NCBI GenBank assembly: GCA_050257855.1
Contig: JBLMXQ010000093.1
Coordinates: 16,706-80,705, forward strand
DNA: 64,000 nt
Direction of reading: 5' to 3'
DNA from: JBLMXQ01 sp050257855
GTDB taxonomy: Bacteria; Acidobacteriota; Vicinamibacteria; Vicinamibacterales; CAVVIG01
Shown: positions 53,926 to 63,447 of the stretch, one piece after another
Layout of the letters: every line of letters starts with the position of its first letter
Position numbering within the stretch: the first letter of the stretch is position 1
Notes under the pieces: model-generated
What the model saw: only the letters and a program-made list of their open reading frames with translations
Databases searched by the model: none
What the model was told of the DNA's origin: nothing
Position numbers and translations under genes: made by a program

Positions 53926-54938
53926 CGCCGGCCGACTGGGCGGCCTGGAGCGACGAACAGCTGCTCGAGCTGCGCCTCTGCGATCTCGGCCTCGCCATCG
54001 AAGGCACCGAGATCGAGCCGCGCCTCGCGGAGCTGACGGCCGCGCTCGAGAGCCGCGGCCTGATCTTCCGGCCGCACTTCTGGCTGTCGGACGAGTGGTT
54101 CACGCCGGACGGCGTCCCCGGGATTGCGATTCCCTTCTACCTGGCGCACCCCCGGCTCGCGAGGCTCGAGCTCGCGCAGATGCTCGAGGTGGAGGGAGGC
54201 ACGCCGGAGACCTTCATGCGCATCCTGCGCCACGAGGCCGGCCATGCCATCGACAACGCGTACCGGCTGCGCCGGCGCCCGACGCGGCGCCGGCTGTTCG
54301 GCAATCCGAACACGGAATACCCCGAGTACTACACGCCGAAGCCGTACAGCAAGAGCTTCGTGCAGCACCTCGATCACTGGTACGCACAGAGCCACCCCGA
54401 CGAGGACTTCGCCGAGACCTTCGCCGTCTGGCTCGATCCGCAGTCGATGTGGGCGACGCGGTACGCCGGCTGGCCGGCGCAGCGCAAGCTGGAATACCTC
54501 GATCGGCTGATGCGGGGACTCGCCGGACTGCGGCCCGCGATCACGACGAAACGCCAGGTCGACCCGCTGTCGAGGCTGCGCAGGACGCTCGCCGAACACT
54601 ACCGGAAGAAGCGCGAGCACTACGGGCTCGACCACCCCGACTTCTACGACAGCGACTTGCGCAACATGTTCTCGGACTCGCCCGAGTACGCCAGGAACCC
54701 GACCGCCGCGAGCTTCGTGCGGCGCATACGGAAGGAGGCCCGCGCCACGGTGGCCAGCTTCACCGACACGTATCAGTACACGATCGACCAGCTCATCGCC
54801 AAGATCATGGAGCGCTGCCGCGAACTGAACCTGAGGCTCACCGACTCGGAGGCGGCGACCCGAACGGACTTCCTCGTCTTCCTCACCGTGCAGACGATGA
54901 ACTACCTGCACAGCGGGCGGCACCGGGTGGCGCTGTGA
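53889..54938 (+). CDS. Putative zinc-binding metallopeptidase paired with an ATP-grasp ligase
   Basis: A 349 aa cytoplasmic protein with a gluzincin-like motif RHEAGHAIDNAY (H115, E116, H119) and a downstream DEDFAETFAVWLDP (E172/E176) as third ligand candidate. The middle has an aromatic segment (NTEYPEYYTPKPYSKSFVQHLDHWYAQ). The ATG at 53889 lies inside the end of gatA, and the stop overlaps the ligase GTG start (GTGA). It resembles uncharacterised putative zinc-binding metallopeptidases. Joint synthesis and trimming of a peptide with the ligase is inferred from context. Confidence 0.85.
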   Translation: MVDEATAPRPTLTPADWAAWSDEQLLELRLCDLGLAIEGTEIEPRLAELTAALESRGLIFRPHFWLSDEWFTPDGVPGIAIPFYLAHPRLARLELAQMLEVEGGTPETFMRILRHEAGHAIDNAYRLRRRPTRRRLFGNPNTEYPEYYTPKPYSKSFVQHLDHWYAQSHPDEDFAETFAVWLDPQSMWATRYAGWPAQRKLEYLDRLMRGLAGLRPAITTKRQVDPLSRLRRTLAEHYRKKREHYGLDHPDFYDSDLRNMFSDSPEYARNPTAASFVRRIRKEARATVASFTDTYQYTIDQLIAKIMERCRELNLRLTDSEAATRTDFLVFLTVQTMNYLHSGRHRVAL

Positions 54939-55966
54939 CGACGACCCGCCTGCGAGTGCTGGCGCTCGTCCATCGCCATCTCATCCCGCCCGAGACGATC
55001 GGCGAGGGCGTCGACCTCGTGTCCGCGCCCTGGCGGACGGAATACGACGTCGTCACCACGCTCCGGGCGATGGGGCACGAGGTGCAGGTGCTCGGGGTTC
55101 ACGACGACCTGGGCGACATCCGGCGCGCCGCGACCGAGTGGAAGCCGCACATCGCCTTCAACCTGCTCGAGGGCTTCGACGACATCACCATCTTCGATCA
55201 GAACGTCGTCAGCCACCTGGAGCTGCTGAAGCTGTCGTACACGGGGTGCAATCCGCGCGGGCTGCTGCTGGCCCGCGACAAGTCGCTCTCGAAGAAGCTC
55301 CTCGCCTACCATCGGATCGCCGTGCCGGAGTTCGAGGTATTCCGCATCGGCCGGCCGATCCGGCGCCCCAGGCGGCTGGCATTCCCGCTGATCGTCAAGT
55401 CGCTGACGCAGGAAGCCTCGATCGGCATCTCGCAGGCCTCGGTCGTGGAGAGCGACGACAAGCTGAAGGAGCGCGTGACGTTCATCCACGAGAGCATCGG
55501 CACCGCAGCGATCGTCGAGCAATACGTCGAGGGCCGTGAGCTGTACGTGGGGCTCATCGGCAACCAGCACCTGCAGGCGCTGCCGATCTGGGAGCTGTTC
55601 TTCACGAACATGCCGCCCGAGGCGAAGCGCATTGCCACCGATCGCGTGAAGTGGAGCGTGAAGTACCAGAAGAAATACGGGATCGACAGCGGGCCCGCCA
55701 AAGAGCTGCCCCAGGAGCTCTCCGACACGATCGTCCACCTGTGCAAGCGGGCGTATCGCGGCCTGGAATTGAGCGGCTACGCGCGGATCGACCTCCGCCT
55801 GGATCAGAGCGGGCGTCCCTGGGTGCTCGAAGCGAACCCGAACCCGCAGATCGCCCGCGGCGAGGACTTCGCGGCGTCGGCGGAAATGGCGGGGCTGAGC
55901 TACGAGACCGTGCTGCAGCGCATCATCAACCTCGGTCTGCGCTGGCAGCCGGAAAGCGTCGCGTGA
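54935..55966 (+). CDS. ATP-grasp ligase (D-Ala-D-Ala ligase-like)
   Basis: A 343 aa ligase forming a peptide or amide bond via an acyl-phosphate. Seen: an N-terminal Rossmann-like part (PHIAFNLLEGFDDITIFDQNV), the LELLKLSYTGCNPRGLLLARDKSLSKKLL block like that of Ddl, ATP-binding Lys in PLIVKSLTQEASIGIS, IVEQYVEGRELYVGLIG, and the Mg site YARIDLRLDQSGRPWVLEANPNPQ. True D-Ala-D-Ala ligases have close but not identical motifs; the usual GGSSVG-type loop is replaced by EASIGIS. The substrate is unknown. Confidence 0.9.
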   Translation: MTTTRLRVLALVHRHLIPPETIGEGVDLVSAPWRTEYDVVTTLRAMGHEVQVLGVHDDLGDIRRAATEWKPHIAFNLLEGFDDITIFDQNVVSHLELLKLSYTGCNPRGLLLARDKSLSKKLLAYHRIAVPEFEVFRIGRPIRRPRRLAFPLIVKSLTQEASIGISQASVVESDDKLKERVTFIHESIGTAAIVEQYVEGRELYVGLIGNQHLQALPIWELFFTNMPPEAKRIATDRVKWSVKYQKKYGIDSGPAKELPQELSDTIVHLCKRAYRGLELSGYARIDLRLDQSGRPWVLEANPNPQIARGEDFAASAEMAGLSYETVLQRIINLGLRWQPESVA

Positions 55967-55973
55967 CGCGAAG

Positions 55974-56237
55974 TCAGACGGTCGCGCGGTGCGGCGACTG
56001 CGCCAGGCGCACGACCAGCCAGATCAGGGCGACCCCGAGCAGAATCGGCGCCAGCGCCACCGTGAGCGCCAGGCCGCCAATCGCGGCGACGAACAGGAGG
56101 GCGATCAGGACGAACGGCAGCAGCAGCAGACCGATGGTGAGCTTCAGGAAGAAGCGCAGGAGCAGAAACGGGAGCAGGAAAATCCCGAAAACGAGCCAGA
56201 AGGCCATCCGAATCGGAAGCGTCAATAGGCAGAACAT
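55974..56237 (-). CDS. Small hydrophobic membrane protein
   Basis: An 87 aa protein that is almost all Leu, Val, Ile, Phe and Ala, with three predicted helices and a short polar tail (LAQSPHRATV). No family is recognised. It is in the same direction as the omega-subunit operon upstream. A palindromic element at 56250-56290 lies between. Confidence 0.6.
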   Translation of the reverse strand: MFCLLTLPIRMAFWLVFGIFLLPFLLLRFFLKLTIGLLLLPFVLIALLFVAAIGGLALTVALAPILLGVALIWLVVRLAQSPHRATV

Positions 56238-56249
56238 CGGCGGCTCCGG

Positions 56250-56292
56250 TAGGGACCCCGGCAGGAGACGGCCTCCAGGCCGTCCCTGGTGG
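56250..56292. repeat. Interspersed palindromic element, copy 2
   Basis: GACGGCCT (56267-56274), a CC loop and AGGCCGTC (56277-56284) form a perfect 8-bp hairpin within TAGGGAC...CCCGGCAGG...GTCCCT. It matches the minus-strand form of the element at 19900. Confidence 0.65.
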
Positions 56293-56303
56293 TCCTGTCA
56301 TCT

Positions 56304-56570
56304 TTACTTACGAGCGGCAGCTTCGAGGAGTTCCGGCGCCCGGAGCTGGTCCGCCGGACCGCGCGGGGCGGTCGGCGAGAGGTACTCGGCCGAATGGTGC
56401 GTGACGGCCTCGTCGAGGTTCTTGACGACCGGCGTGTCGCCGAAGGTCTTTCTCAGCTTCGTGAAGCCGACGATCACGCAGAAGCCGATGAACAGCGCCA
56501 GGAGGAAGACGGTGCTGGAGGCCAGCCCCTGGATGACGCCGATGACGATCTGCGCGAGGTCGCCGGTCAT
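56304..56570 (-). CDS. Small membrane protein coupled to the omega subunit
   Basis: An 88 aa protein with one or two N-terminal helices (VIGVIQGLASSTVFLLALFIGFCVIVGF) and a soluble tail KLRKTFGDTPVVKNLDEAV. Its ATG overlaps the stop of the omega gene (ATGA), so the two are coupled. No known family. Confidence 0.65.
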   Translation of the reverse strand: MTGDLAQIVIGVIQGLASSTVFLLALFIGFCVIVGFTKLRKTFGDTPVVKNLDEAVTHHSAEYLSPTAPRGPADQLRAPELLEAAARK

Positions 56571-56857
56571 GCTTCCTCCCCGGTCGCGGGCGACTTCGGT
56601 TCGGGCACTTCGTAATAGACGAGCCCGCGCCGCACTTCCTCCATCGCGACGCGTTCGGGTTTGTGCGGCGCGGTTGGCTCGGGAGAGCCGTCGAGGCGCG
56701 GCCGCGCGCCGCGCCGAAGCTGCTTGGCACGCAGCGCCGCAACGTCGACGAACAGGAACCGGCTCTCGATGCGAGGCGCCGGCTCCGCCGGCGTGGCGTC
56801 GTTGCTGGTGTCGCTCGCGAGGCTGCTGTCTTCCATCTCGGCCATAGAGCGTAGCAC
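56567..56857 (-). CDS. rpoZ: RNA polymerase omega subunit
   Basis: Binds and stabilises the beta' subunit of RNA polymerase. SRFLFVDVAALRAKQLRRGARPRLDG followed by HKPERVAMEEVRRGLVYYEV matches the omega pattern RF..V..AA.RARQL..GA.P and K...A..EI..G..... The N-terminal ~30 residues are acidic and unlike other omegas. The start may be GTG 56857 or the ATG codons at 56845 or 56836. Without the motif this would be called hypothetical. Confidence 0.75.
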   Translation of the reverse strand: MLRSMAEMEDSSLASDTSNDATPAEPAPRIESRFLFVDVAALRAKQLRRGARPRLDGSPEPTAPHKPERVAMEEVRRGLVYYEVPEPKSPATGEEA

Positions 56858-56936
56858 GTGGGTGGGACGGGCTGGAAGAGCGGCGGCGGCAGGGCGGGCC
56901 GTCCCATCGCCCGCGCCTGCCGCGTTCGTCCCGGTG

Positions 56937-57392
56937 TTACGCCGCCACGTCGACCTTGATCTGCCGCGGCTTGGCTTCCTCGCGCAGCGGCAGGCGAACG
57001 GTCAGCACGCCCTGCCTGTAGTCAGCCGAGACCTTGTTCGGATCGACGGTCTGGGGCAGCGAGAACGACCGGCTGAACGTGCCGTACCGGCGCTCGATCC
57101 GGTGGTACTGCTCCTCCTTGACCTCGTCGGAGAGCTTCTTCTCGCCGCGGATCGTCAGCGTGCCGTTGTCCACGGTGATCTCGATGTCCTCCCGCGTCAT
57201 GTCGGGCAGTTCGGCCTTGAGCACCAGCTCGTGGTCGCCGTTCTGGTAGATGTCGACCGGCGGCGCCCAGTTGCCCGAAGTCAGCAGCCCCTCATCCCCG
57301 CCGCGAGTGTAGGCATCCGAGAAGATCCGGTTGATCCGATCCTGCAGCTGAGAGAACTCCCTGAACGGGTCGTTCCAACGAACCATGGCCAT
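56937..57392 (-). CDS. Small heat shock protein (Hsp20)
   Basis: A 151 aa ATP-independent holdase with an alpha-crystallin domain from PPVDIYQNGDHELVLKAELPD to VLTVRLPLREEAKPRQIKVD. It has the DNGTLTIRGEKK and GTFSRSFSLPQTVD motifs. The start at 57392 (MAMVRWNDPF) has AGGAGG about 7 nt upstream, and the longer frame to 57437 overlaps dnaK. It lies 19 nt after dnaK and is probably in one operon with it. Confidence 0.95.
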   Translation of the reverse strand: MAMVRWNDPFREFSQLQDRINRIFSDAYTRGGDEGLLTSGNWAPPVDIYQNGDHELVLKAELPDMTREDIEITVDNGTLTIRGEKKLSDEVKEEQYHRIERRYGTFSRSFSLPQTVDPNKVSADYRQGVLTVRLPLREEAKPRQIKVDVAA

Positions 57393-57411
57393 GACAATTC
57401 CTCCTCTGTCG

Positions 57412-59298
<1,887 letters not shown>

Positions 59299-59331
59299 GT
59301 GACTGTGCCTCGATTCGCTAATAGTTGCCCC

Positions 59332-59361
59332 AGTATAGCCGCAGTATTTAGTCAATGTCAA
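59332..59361 (-). promoter_or_regulatory. dnaK sigma70-type promoter
   Basis: TTGACA (59361-59356), an 18-bp spacer and TATACT (59337-59332) on the minus strand. The transcript would start near 59325 and carry a leader of about 27 nt. Confidence 0.7.
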
Positions 59362-59369
59362 GCATGTTA

Positions 59370-59390
59370 TTTGAGTATACTGAACTCATA
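59370..59390. promoter_or_regulatory. HAIR-like HspR operator between dnaK and hsp20
   Basis: TTTGAGT (59370-59376), 7 nt, ACTCATA (59384-59390). The consensus for the heat-shock repressor HspR is CTTGAGT-N7-ACTCAAG; the inner GAGT/ACTC with 7-nt spacing match exactly. It lies just upstream of the dnaK -35 box and faces the divergent hsp20. Confidence 0.55.
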
Positions 59391-59483
59391 TATTAGGCGT
59401 CGCGCGGGCCGCCTCCCCGTCCGCAGGCCAGCGAGCCCCTTCTCGAGTGGTCAGGTCGGGCGCCGCTGTGAGATCATCGCGAG

Positions 59484-59936
59484 ATGCGAAGCCGCGTCCA
59501 CGCTGTCGTCGTGCCCCCCGAGCTCGGCGAGTTTGGCGACGACATCCGGCGGATATTCCTCGAGCTCGGGCGCACCTTCGGCCCGGAAACCCTGACGGGC
59601 GAATGCGCGCCGCCGCTCGACGTGTTCGAAACTGACGATGCGGTGGAGGTGGCGATGGACCTCCCCGGCGTCGATGCCTCAGCCGTGCGGGTGGTGGCCA
59701 GGGGCGACGCGTTGCTCATCGCCGGAGAGAAGCTGGCGAAGCGCGGCAACGGCGAATCCACGTTTCACCTGCTGGAGCGTGGCTTCGGCCGCTTCGCCCG
59801 CATCGTGCGGCTCGGCCGGGCCTGCGACACGGGCAGGGCCACGGCCACGCTTGCGGGCGGCGAACTGCGGATTTCGGTGCCCAAGATACCGGAGCGGCGG
59901 GGCGCAAGCCTGCAGATTCGGGTTACCCGGGAATGA
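59484..59936 (+). CDS. Second small heat shock protein (Hsp20), divergent
   Basis: A 150 aa protein with an alpha-crystallin domain: PPLDVFETDDAVEVAMDLPGVD, VVARGDALLIAGEK, GFGRFARIVRLG and ATLAGGELRISVPKI. It diverges from the dnaK operon across the HAIR-like site, so both are likely co-regulated. It ends in an ATGA overlap with the phosphoesterase gene. It is more diverged from the other Hsp20 than a recent duplicate would be. Confidence 0.9.
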   Translation: MRSRVHAVVVPPELGEFGDDIRRIFLELGRTFGPETLTGECAPPLDVFETDDAVEVAMDLPGVDASAVRVVARGDALLIAGEKLAKRGNGESTFHLLERGFGRFARIVRLGRACDTGRATATLAGGELRISVPKIPERRGASLQIRVTRE

Positions 59937-60769
59937 CGCGCGTCCTCTTCATCGGCGACATCGTCGGGCGGCCGGGCCGTGACCTGGTCCGGGACGGGGT
60001 GGCCACGCTGGTCGAGCACTACCACGTCGATTTCGTCATCGCCAATGCGGAGAATGCGGCCGCCGGCTTCGGCATCACGCGCGAGCTCGGCGATCAGATC
60101 CTCGAGTGGGGCGTCGACGTGATGACGTCGGGGAACCACATCTGGGACAGGAAAGAAGCGCTCGACTACGTCGGCGCCGAACCGCGGCTGCTCCGTCCCG
60201 CGAACTATCCGGCCGGTGCCCCTGGGCGCGGCAGCTATGTCGGACGGGCCCGCAGCGGACAGGCCGTCGGCGTCGTCAACGTGATGGGGCGGGTGTTCAT
60301 GGCGAACATCGACGACCCGTTCACCGTCGTGCTGAGCGAGATCGAGAAGCTGCGCGAGCGCGCGCGCATCATCATCGTCGACATGCACGCCGAGGCAACA
60401 TCGGAGAAGCAGGCGATGGCGTGGCATCTCGACGGAAAGGTGACCGCCGTCGTCGGCACGCACACTCACGTGCAGACGGCCGACGAGCGCATTCTGCCCG
60501 GGGGCACCGCCTGCCTGACGGACGTCGGCATGACGGGGCCGCACGACTCGATCATCGGATCGGAGGTCCAGGCGGTGCTCGGGCGCTTTCTCACGGCGCT
60601 CCCGGCCCGGCTCGAGACCGCGACCGGCAACCCGCGCCTTCACGCCGTGCTCGTGGATGCCGACGAGCGGACCGGGCGCGCGCTCGACGTCGAGCGCCTG
60701 AGCCTCGGCGTGCAGGACTTGACGGATCTGGGCGCACCGGTCAGCGTCTCGACTGCCAGGAATCGATAG
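59933..60769 (+). CDS. YmdB-family metallophosphoesterase (TIGR00282)
   Basis: A 278 aa calcineurin-like phosphodiesterase. MTRVLFIGDIVGRPGRDLV, FVIANAENAAAGFG, VMTSGNHIWDRKE, IIVDMHAEATSEKQAMAWHLDGKVTAVVGTHTHVQTADE and DVGMTGPHDSIIG are the full YmdB signature with the dimetal ligands. Homologues act on 2',3'-cyclic nucleotides or cAMP; the substrate here is unknown. It overlaps hsp20. Confidence 0.93.
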   Translation: MTRVLFIGDIVGRPGRDLVRDGVATLVEHYHVDFVIANAENAAAGFGITRELGDQILEWGVDVMTSGNHIWDRKEALDYVGAEPRLLRPANYPAGAPGRGSYVGRARSGQAVGVVNVMGRVFMANIDDPFTVVLSEIEKLRERARIIIVDMHAEATSEKQAMAWHLDGKVTAVVGTHTHVQTADERILPGGTACLTDVGMTGPHDSIIGSEVQAVLGRFLTALPARLETATGNPRLHAVLVDADERTGRALDVERLSLGVQDLTDLGAPVSVSTARNR

Positions 60770-60800
60770 CCGACAGCCGATAGCTGATAGCTGATAGCTT
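60765..60800. repeat. Short tandem repeat of the AGCTGAT type before xseA
   Basis: About four units (AGCCGAT, AGCTGAT, AGCTGAT, AGCTTGA) in a row, ending 5 nt before the xseA ATG. TAG and GAT steps in the units could provide promoter-like boxes. Confidence 0.75.
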
Positions 60801-60804
60801 GAGA

Positions 60805-62217
60805 ATGTCCGACCTCTTCGACCTGCCGTTCGAAAACGACGAGCCGGCCGAGCCGACGCCCGAGCCCGCAGCGACGCCGGTCGCGGCGCGCCGCCTGCTG
60901 ACCGTCAGCGAGCTGACGATTCGCGTGCGGGATCTCATCGAGTCCGAGTTCACCGAGATCTGGGTCGAAGGCGAGCTGTCGAACTGCCGGTACTGGAACA
61001 CCGGACATCTGTACTTCACGCTGAAGGACTCCTCGTCGCAGATCCGGGGAGTGATGTTCCGGACGGCGCTGCGCTACCTCAAGTTCAAGCCGGTCGACGG
61101 TCTCGGCATCGTGGCGCGCGGCCGGCTGTCCGTGTACGAACCGAAAGGCGAGTACCAGCTGGTCTGCGAGCACATCGAGCCCCAGGGGCTGGGCGCGCTG
61201 CAGCTCGCCTTCGATCAGCTGAAGAAGCGGCTGCAGGCCGAGGGACTGTTCGACTCGTCGCGCAAGCGTCCGCTGCCGGTGCTGCCGCGCAAGATCGGGA
61301 TCGTCACGTCGCTCGACGGCGCCGCGATCCGGGACATCATCAAGGTACTGCGTCGACGGTATGCGAACGCCCACCTCGTCGTGCGTCCGGCGCGCGTGCA
61401 GGGCGAGGGCGCGGCGCCGGAGATCGCGCGCGGCCTGCGGGACGTCGCGCGCGTCAGCGGCGTGGACGTGGTCATCGTCGGACGCGGCGGCGGCTCCATC
61501 GAGGACCTGTGGGCATTCAACGAGGAAGCCGTCGCGCGCGCCATTGCGGCCTCGCCGGTCCCGGTCATCTCCGCGGTCGGCCACGAGAGCGACGTCACGA
61601 TCGCCGATTTCGTCGCCGACCTCCGTGCGCCGACGCCGTCGGCGGCCGCCGAGCTGGTCGTCGCGCGCAAGGACGAGTTCTGCAGCCGCATCGACCGCCT
61701 GCACGATCGGCTGCGCGCGGCGGCGCAGGCGCGCGTGCAGGCGCTCGGCCGCCGCACCCACGTGCTCGGCGGACGCGGCGCGTTCGCCGCCTTTCCCGGC
61801 CGCGTCGCGATGCGCGGCCGGCATGCGGCGGAGCTGACGCATCAGCTCGCGCACGCCGTTCGCGTGCGGATCGCGGCGCGGGAGCGCCGCCTGCTGCAGC
61901 TCGAACGGCTGCTCGAATCGTGCGACCTCCGCCGGCGTCTCGAAGGATTCCGTACGCGGGAGGCCGCGGCGGACGTCCGTCTCCGCGGCGCCGCCGCGCG
62001 CCGGCAGCACCGGTTCGCGGCGCAGCTGCAAGGCTGCGCCGCGCGCCTCGACACCCTGAGCCCGCTGGCCGTTCTCGGCCGCGGTTACGCCGTCTGCTGG
62101 AACGCCGACCGGACCCGTGCGCTCCGCGACGCCGCGCAGGCCGCGCCCGGCGATCGCGTGCGCGTCACGCTGGCAAGAGGCGAGCTGCAGTGCGAGGTGC
62201 GCTCGAAGGAGTCCTGA
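60805..62217 (+). CDS. xseA: Exodeoxyribonuclease VII large subunit
   Basis: The large subunit of the single-strand exonuclease ExoVII. It is 470 aa. An OB domain (LTVSELTIRVRDLIESEFTEIWVEGELSNCRYWNTGHLYFTLKD) is followed by the nuclease core (GIVTSLDGAAIRDIIKVLRRRY, VDVVIVGRGGGSIEDLWAFNEEAVARAI, VISAVGHESDVTIADFVADLRAPTPSAAAELV) and a coiled-coil C-terminus. The start ATG 60805 (MSDLFDLPFEN) is preferred to the TTG at 60799. Confidence 0.97.
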   Translation: MSDLFDLPFENDEPAEPTPEPAATPVAARRLLTVSELTIRVRDLIESEFTEIWVEGELSNCRYWNTGHLYFTLKDSSSQIRGVMFRTALRYLKFKPVDGLGIVARGRLSVYEPKGEYQLVCEHIEPQGLGALQLAFDQLKKRLQAEGLFDSSRKRPLPVLPRKIGIVTSLDGAAIRDIIKVLRRRYANAHLVVRPARVQGEGAAPEIARGLRDVARVSGVDVVIVGRGGGSIEDLWAFNEEAVARAIAASPVPVISAVGHESDVTIADFVADLRAPTPSAAAELVVARKDEFCSRIDRLHDRLRAAAQARVQALGRRTHVLGGRGAFAAFPGRVAMRGRHAAELTHQLAHAVRVRIAARERRLLQLERLLESCDLRRRLEGFRTREAAADVRLRGAAARRQHRFAAQLQGCAARLDTLSPLAVLGRGYAVCWNADRTRALRDAAQAAPGDRVRVTLARGELQCEVRSKES

Positions 62218-62219
62218 CC

Positions 62220-62468
62220 ATGTCCGACCCGTCCATCAAAGACTTCGAGGCCGCCATCGCCGAGCTCGAGTCGATCGTCAAGACCCTCGAAGAGGGCGAC
62301 CTCGCGCTCGAGCAGTCGCTCCAGCTGTACGAGCGCGGCGTGCAGCTGTCGCGCTTCTGCCACGCGCGCCTCGAAGAGGCCGAGCGGCGCATCGAGATCC
62401 TCAACGAGCGCGGCGAGCTCAAGCCGGCGCCGGCGCCGCTGGCGGCCGACGAGCCCCATCGCGGGTGA
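62220..62468 (+). CDS. xseB: Exodeoxyribonuclease VII small subunit
   Basis: An 82 aa partner that wraps the coiled coil of XseA. FEAAIAELESIVKTLEEGDLALEQSLQLYERGVQLSRFCHARLEEAERRIEIL is the family core. It starts 2 nt after xseA and is followed by the prenyl synthase after 4 nt. Confidence 0.97.
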   Translation: MSDPSIKDFEAAIAELESIVKTLEEGDLALEQSLQLYERGVQLSRFCHARLEEAERRIEILNERGELKPAPAPLAADEPHRG

Positions 62469-62472
62469 CGCC

Positions 62473-63441
62473 GTGACGCGATCCGAGCTGCTCGCGTCGT
62501 TTCTCGGCGCGGCCCGGGCGCGCGTGGACGCCGCGCTCGACGCCTTCCTGCCCCGTCCGCCGTCCTGTCCACCTCTCGTCAGCGAGGCGATGCGATACAG
62601 CGTGTTCGCGGGCGGAAAGCGCCTGCGCCCGATCCTGACGCTCGCCGCCGCGGGAGCGGCCGTCGGTCGGGCGACGACCGGAGCCGGGCCGGACGGCCCG
62701 GCGCTGACGCCCGCCATGATGGCGGCGCTCCCGGCCGCGTGCGCGATCGAGATGATCCACACGTACTCCCTGATCCACGACGACCTGCCGGCCATGGACG
62801 ACGACACGCTCCGCCGCGGACGGCCGACGCTGCACGTCGTCTACGGCGACGGCATCGCCGTGCTGGCCGGCGACGGACTGCACGCGGAAGCGTTCGGCTT
62901 GCTCGCGCGCGAGCCCGCGGGCGACGACCCCGCGCTCGCGGGCCGCAAGCTCCGCGTGCTCCGCCTCGTCGCGGACGCCGCCGGCCCCGCCGGCATGGTC
63001 GGCGGCCAAGCGATCGATCTGCAGGCCGCCGGGCGCGCGCGCGGGGAGCGCATCGCGCTCGATGCCGACGGCCTCCGCGCCATGCACGCGCGCAAGACGG
63101 GCGCGCTCATCCGGGCATCGGGCGTCGCCGGCGCGATCATGGCCGGCCACGGCGAGCCGGTCGTCGCCGCCGTCGATCGATTCGCCTCGCATCTCGGCCT
63201 GGCGTTCCAGATCGTCGACGACATCCTCGACGTCGAAGGCAAGACCCAGGAACTCGGGAAGAGCGCCGGCAAGGACGCCGCCGGCGGCAAGCCGACGTAT
63301 CCGGCCCTCTTCGGCCTCGACCGCTCGCGCGCGCTCGCCGCCGAGGCCGCCGCCTCCGCCCACGCGGCGCTCGACGGCGCCGGCCTCGCGGCCGAGCTGC
63401 TCCATGCGATTGCCGACTGGGTCGTGACACGGCGGAATTGA
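62473..63441 (+). CDS. ispA: Farnesyl/geranylgeranyl diphosphate synthase
   Basis: Elongates isoprenoid diphosphates. It is 322 aa with GTG start 62473. Catalytic: MRYSVFAGGKRLRPIL, first Asp-rich motif IHDDLPAMDDDTLRRGRPTLH, GGQAIDL, HARKTGALI and second Asp-rich motif FQIVDDILDVEG. The long first motif with two inserted residues (DDLPAMDDD) is typical of bacterial FPP/GGPP synthases. Placement after xseAB is common in bacteria; dxs often follows, but here tlyA follows directly. Confidence 0.95.
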   Translation: MTRSELLASFLGAARARVDAALDAFLPRPPSCPPLVSEAMRYSVFAGGKRLRPILTLAAAGAAVGRATTGAGPDGPALTPAMMAALPAACAIEMIHTYSLIHDDLPAMDDDTLRRGRPTLHVVYGDGIAVLAGDGLHAEAFGLLAREPAGDDPALAGRKLRVLRLVADAAGPAGMVGGQAIDLQAAGRARGERIALDADGLRAMHARKTGALIRASGVAGAIMAGHGEPVVAAVDRFASHLGLAFQIVDDILDVEGKTQELGKSAGKDAAGGKPTYPALFGLDRSRALAAEAAASAHAALDGAGLAAELLHAIADWVVTRRN

Positions 63442-63447
63442 CGCGGG

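Noticed and set aside
54935..55966. True D-alanine-D-alanine ligase (ddl)
   Set aside because: The fold is similar, but the central loop differs and there is no mur cluster. I call it only an ATP-grasp ligase.
60765..60800. CRISPR array from tandem repeats
   Set aside because: Units are 7-9 bp without spacers and no cas gene is present.
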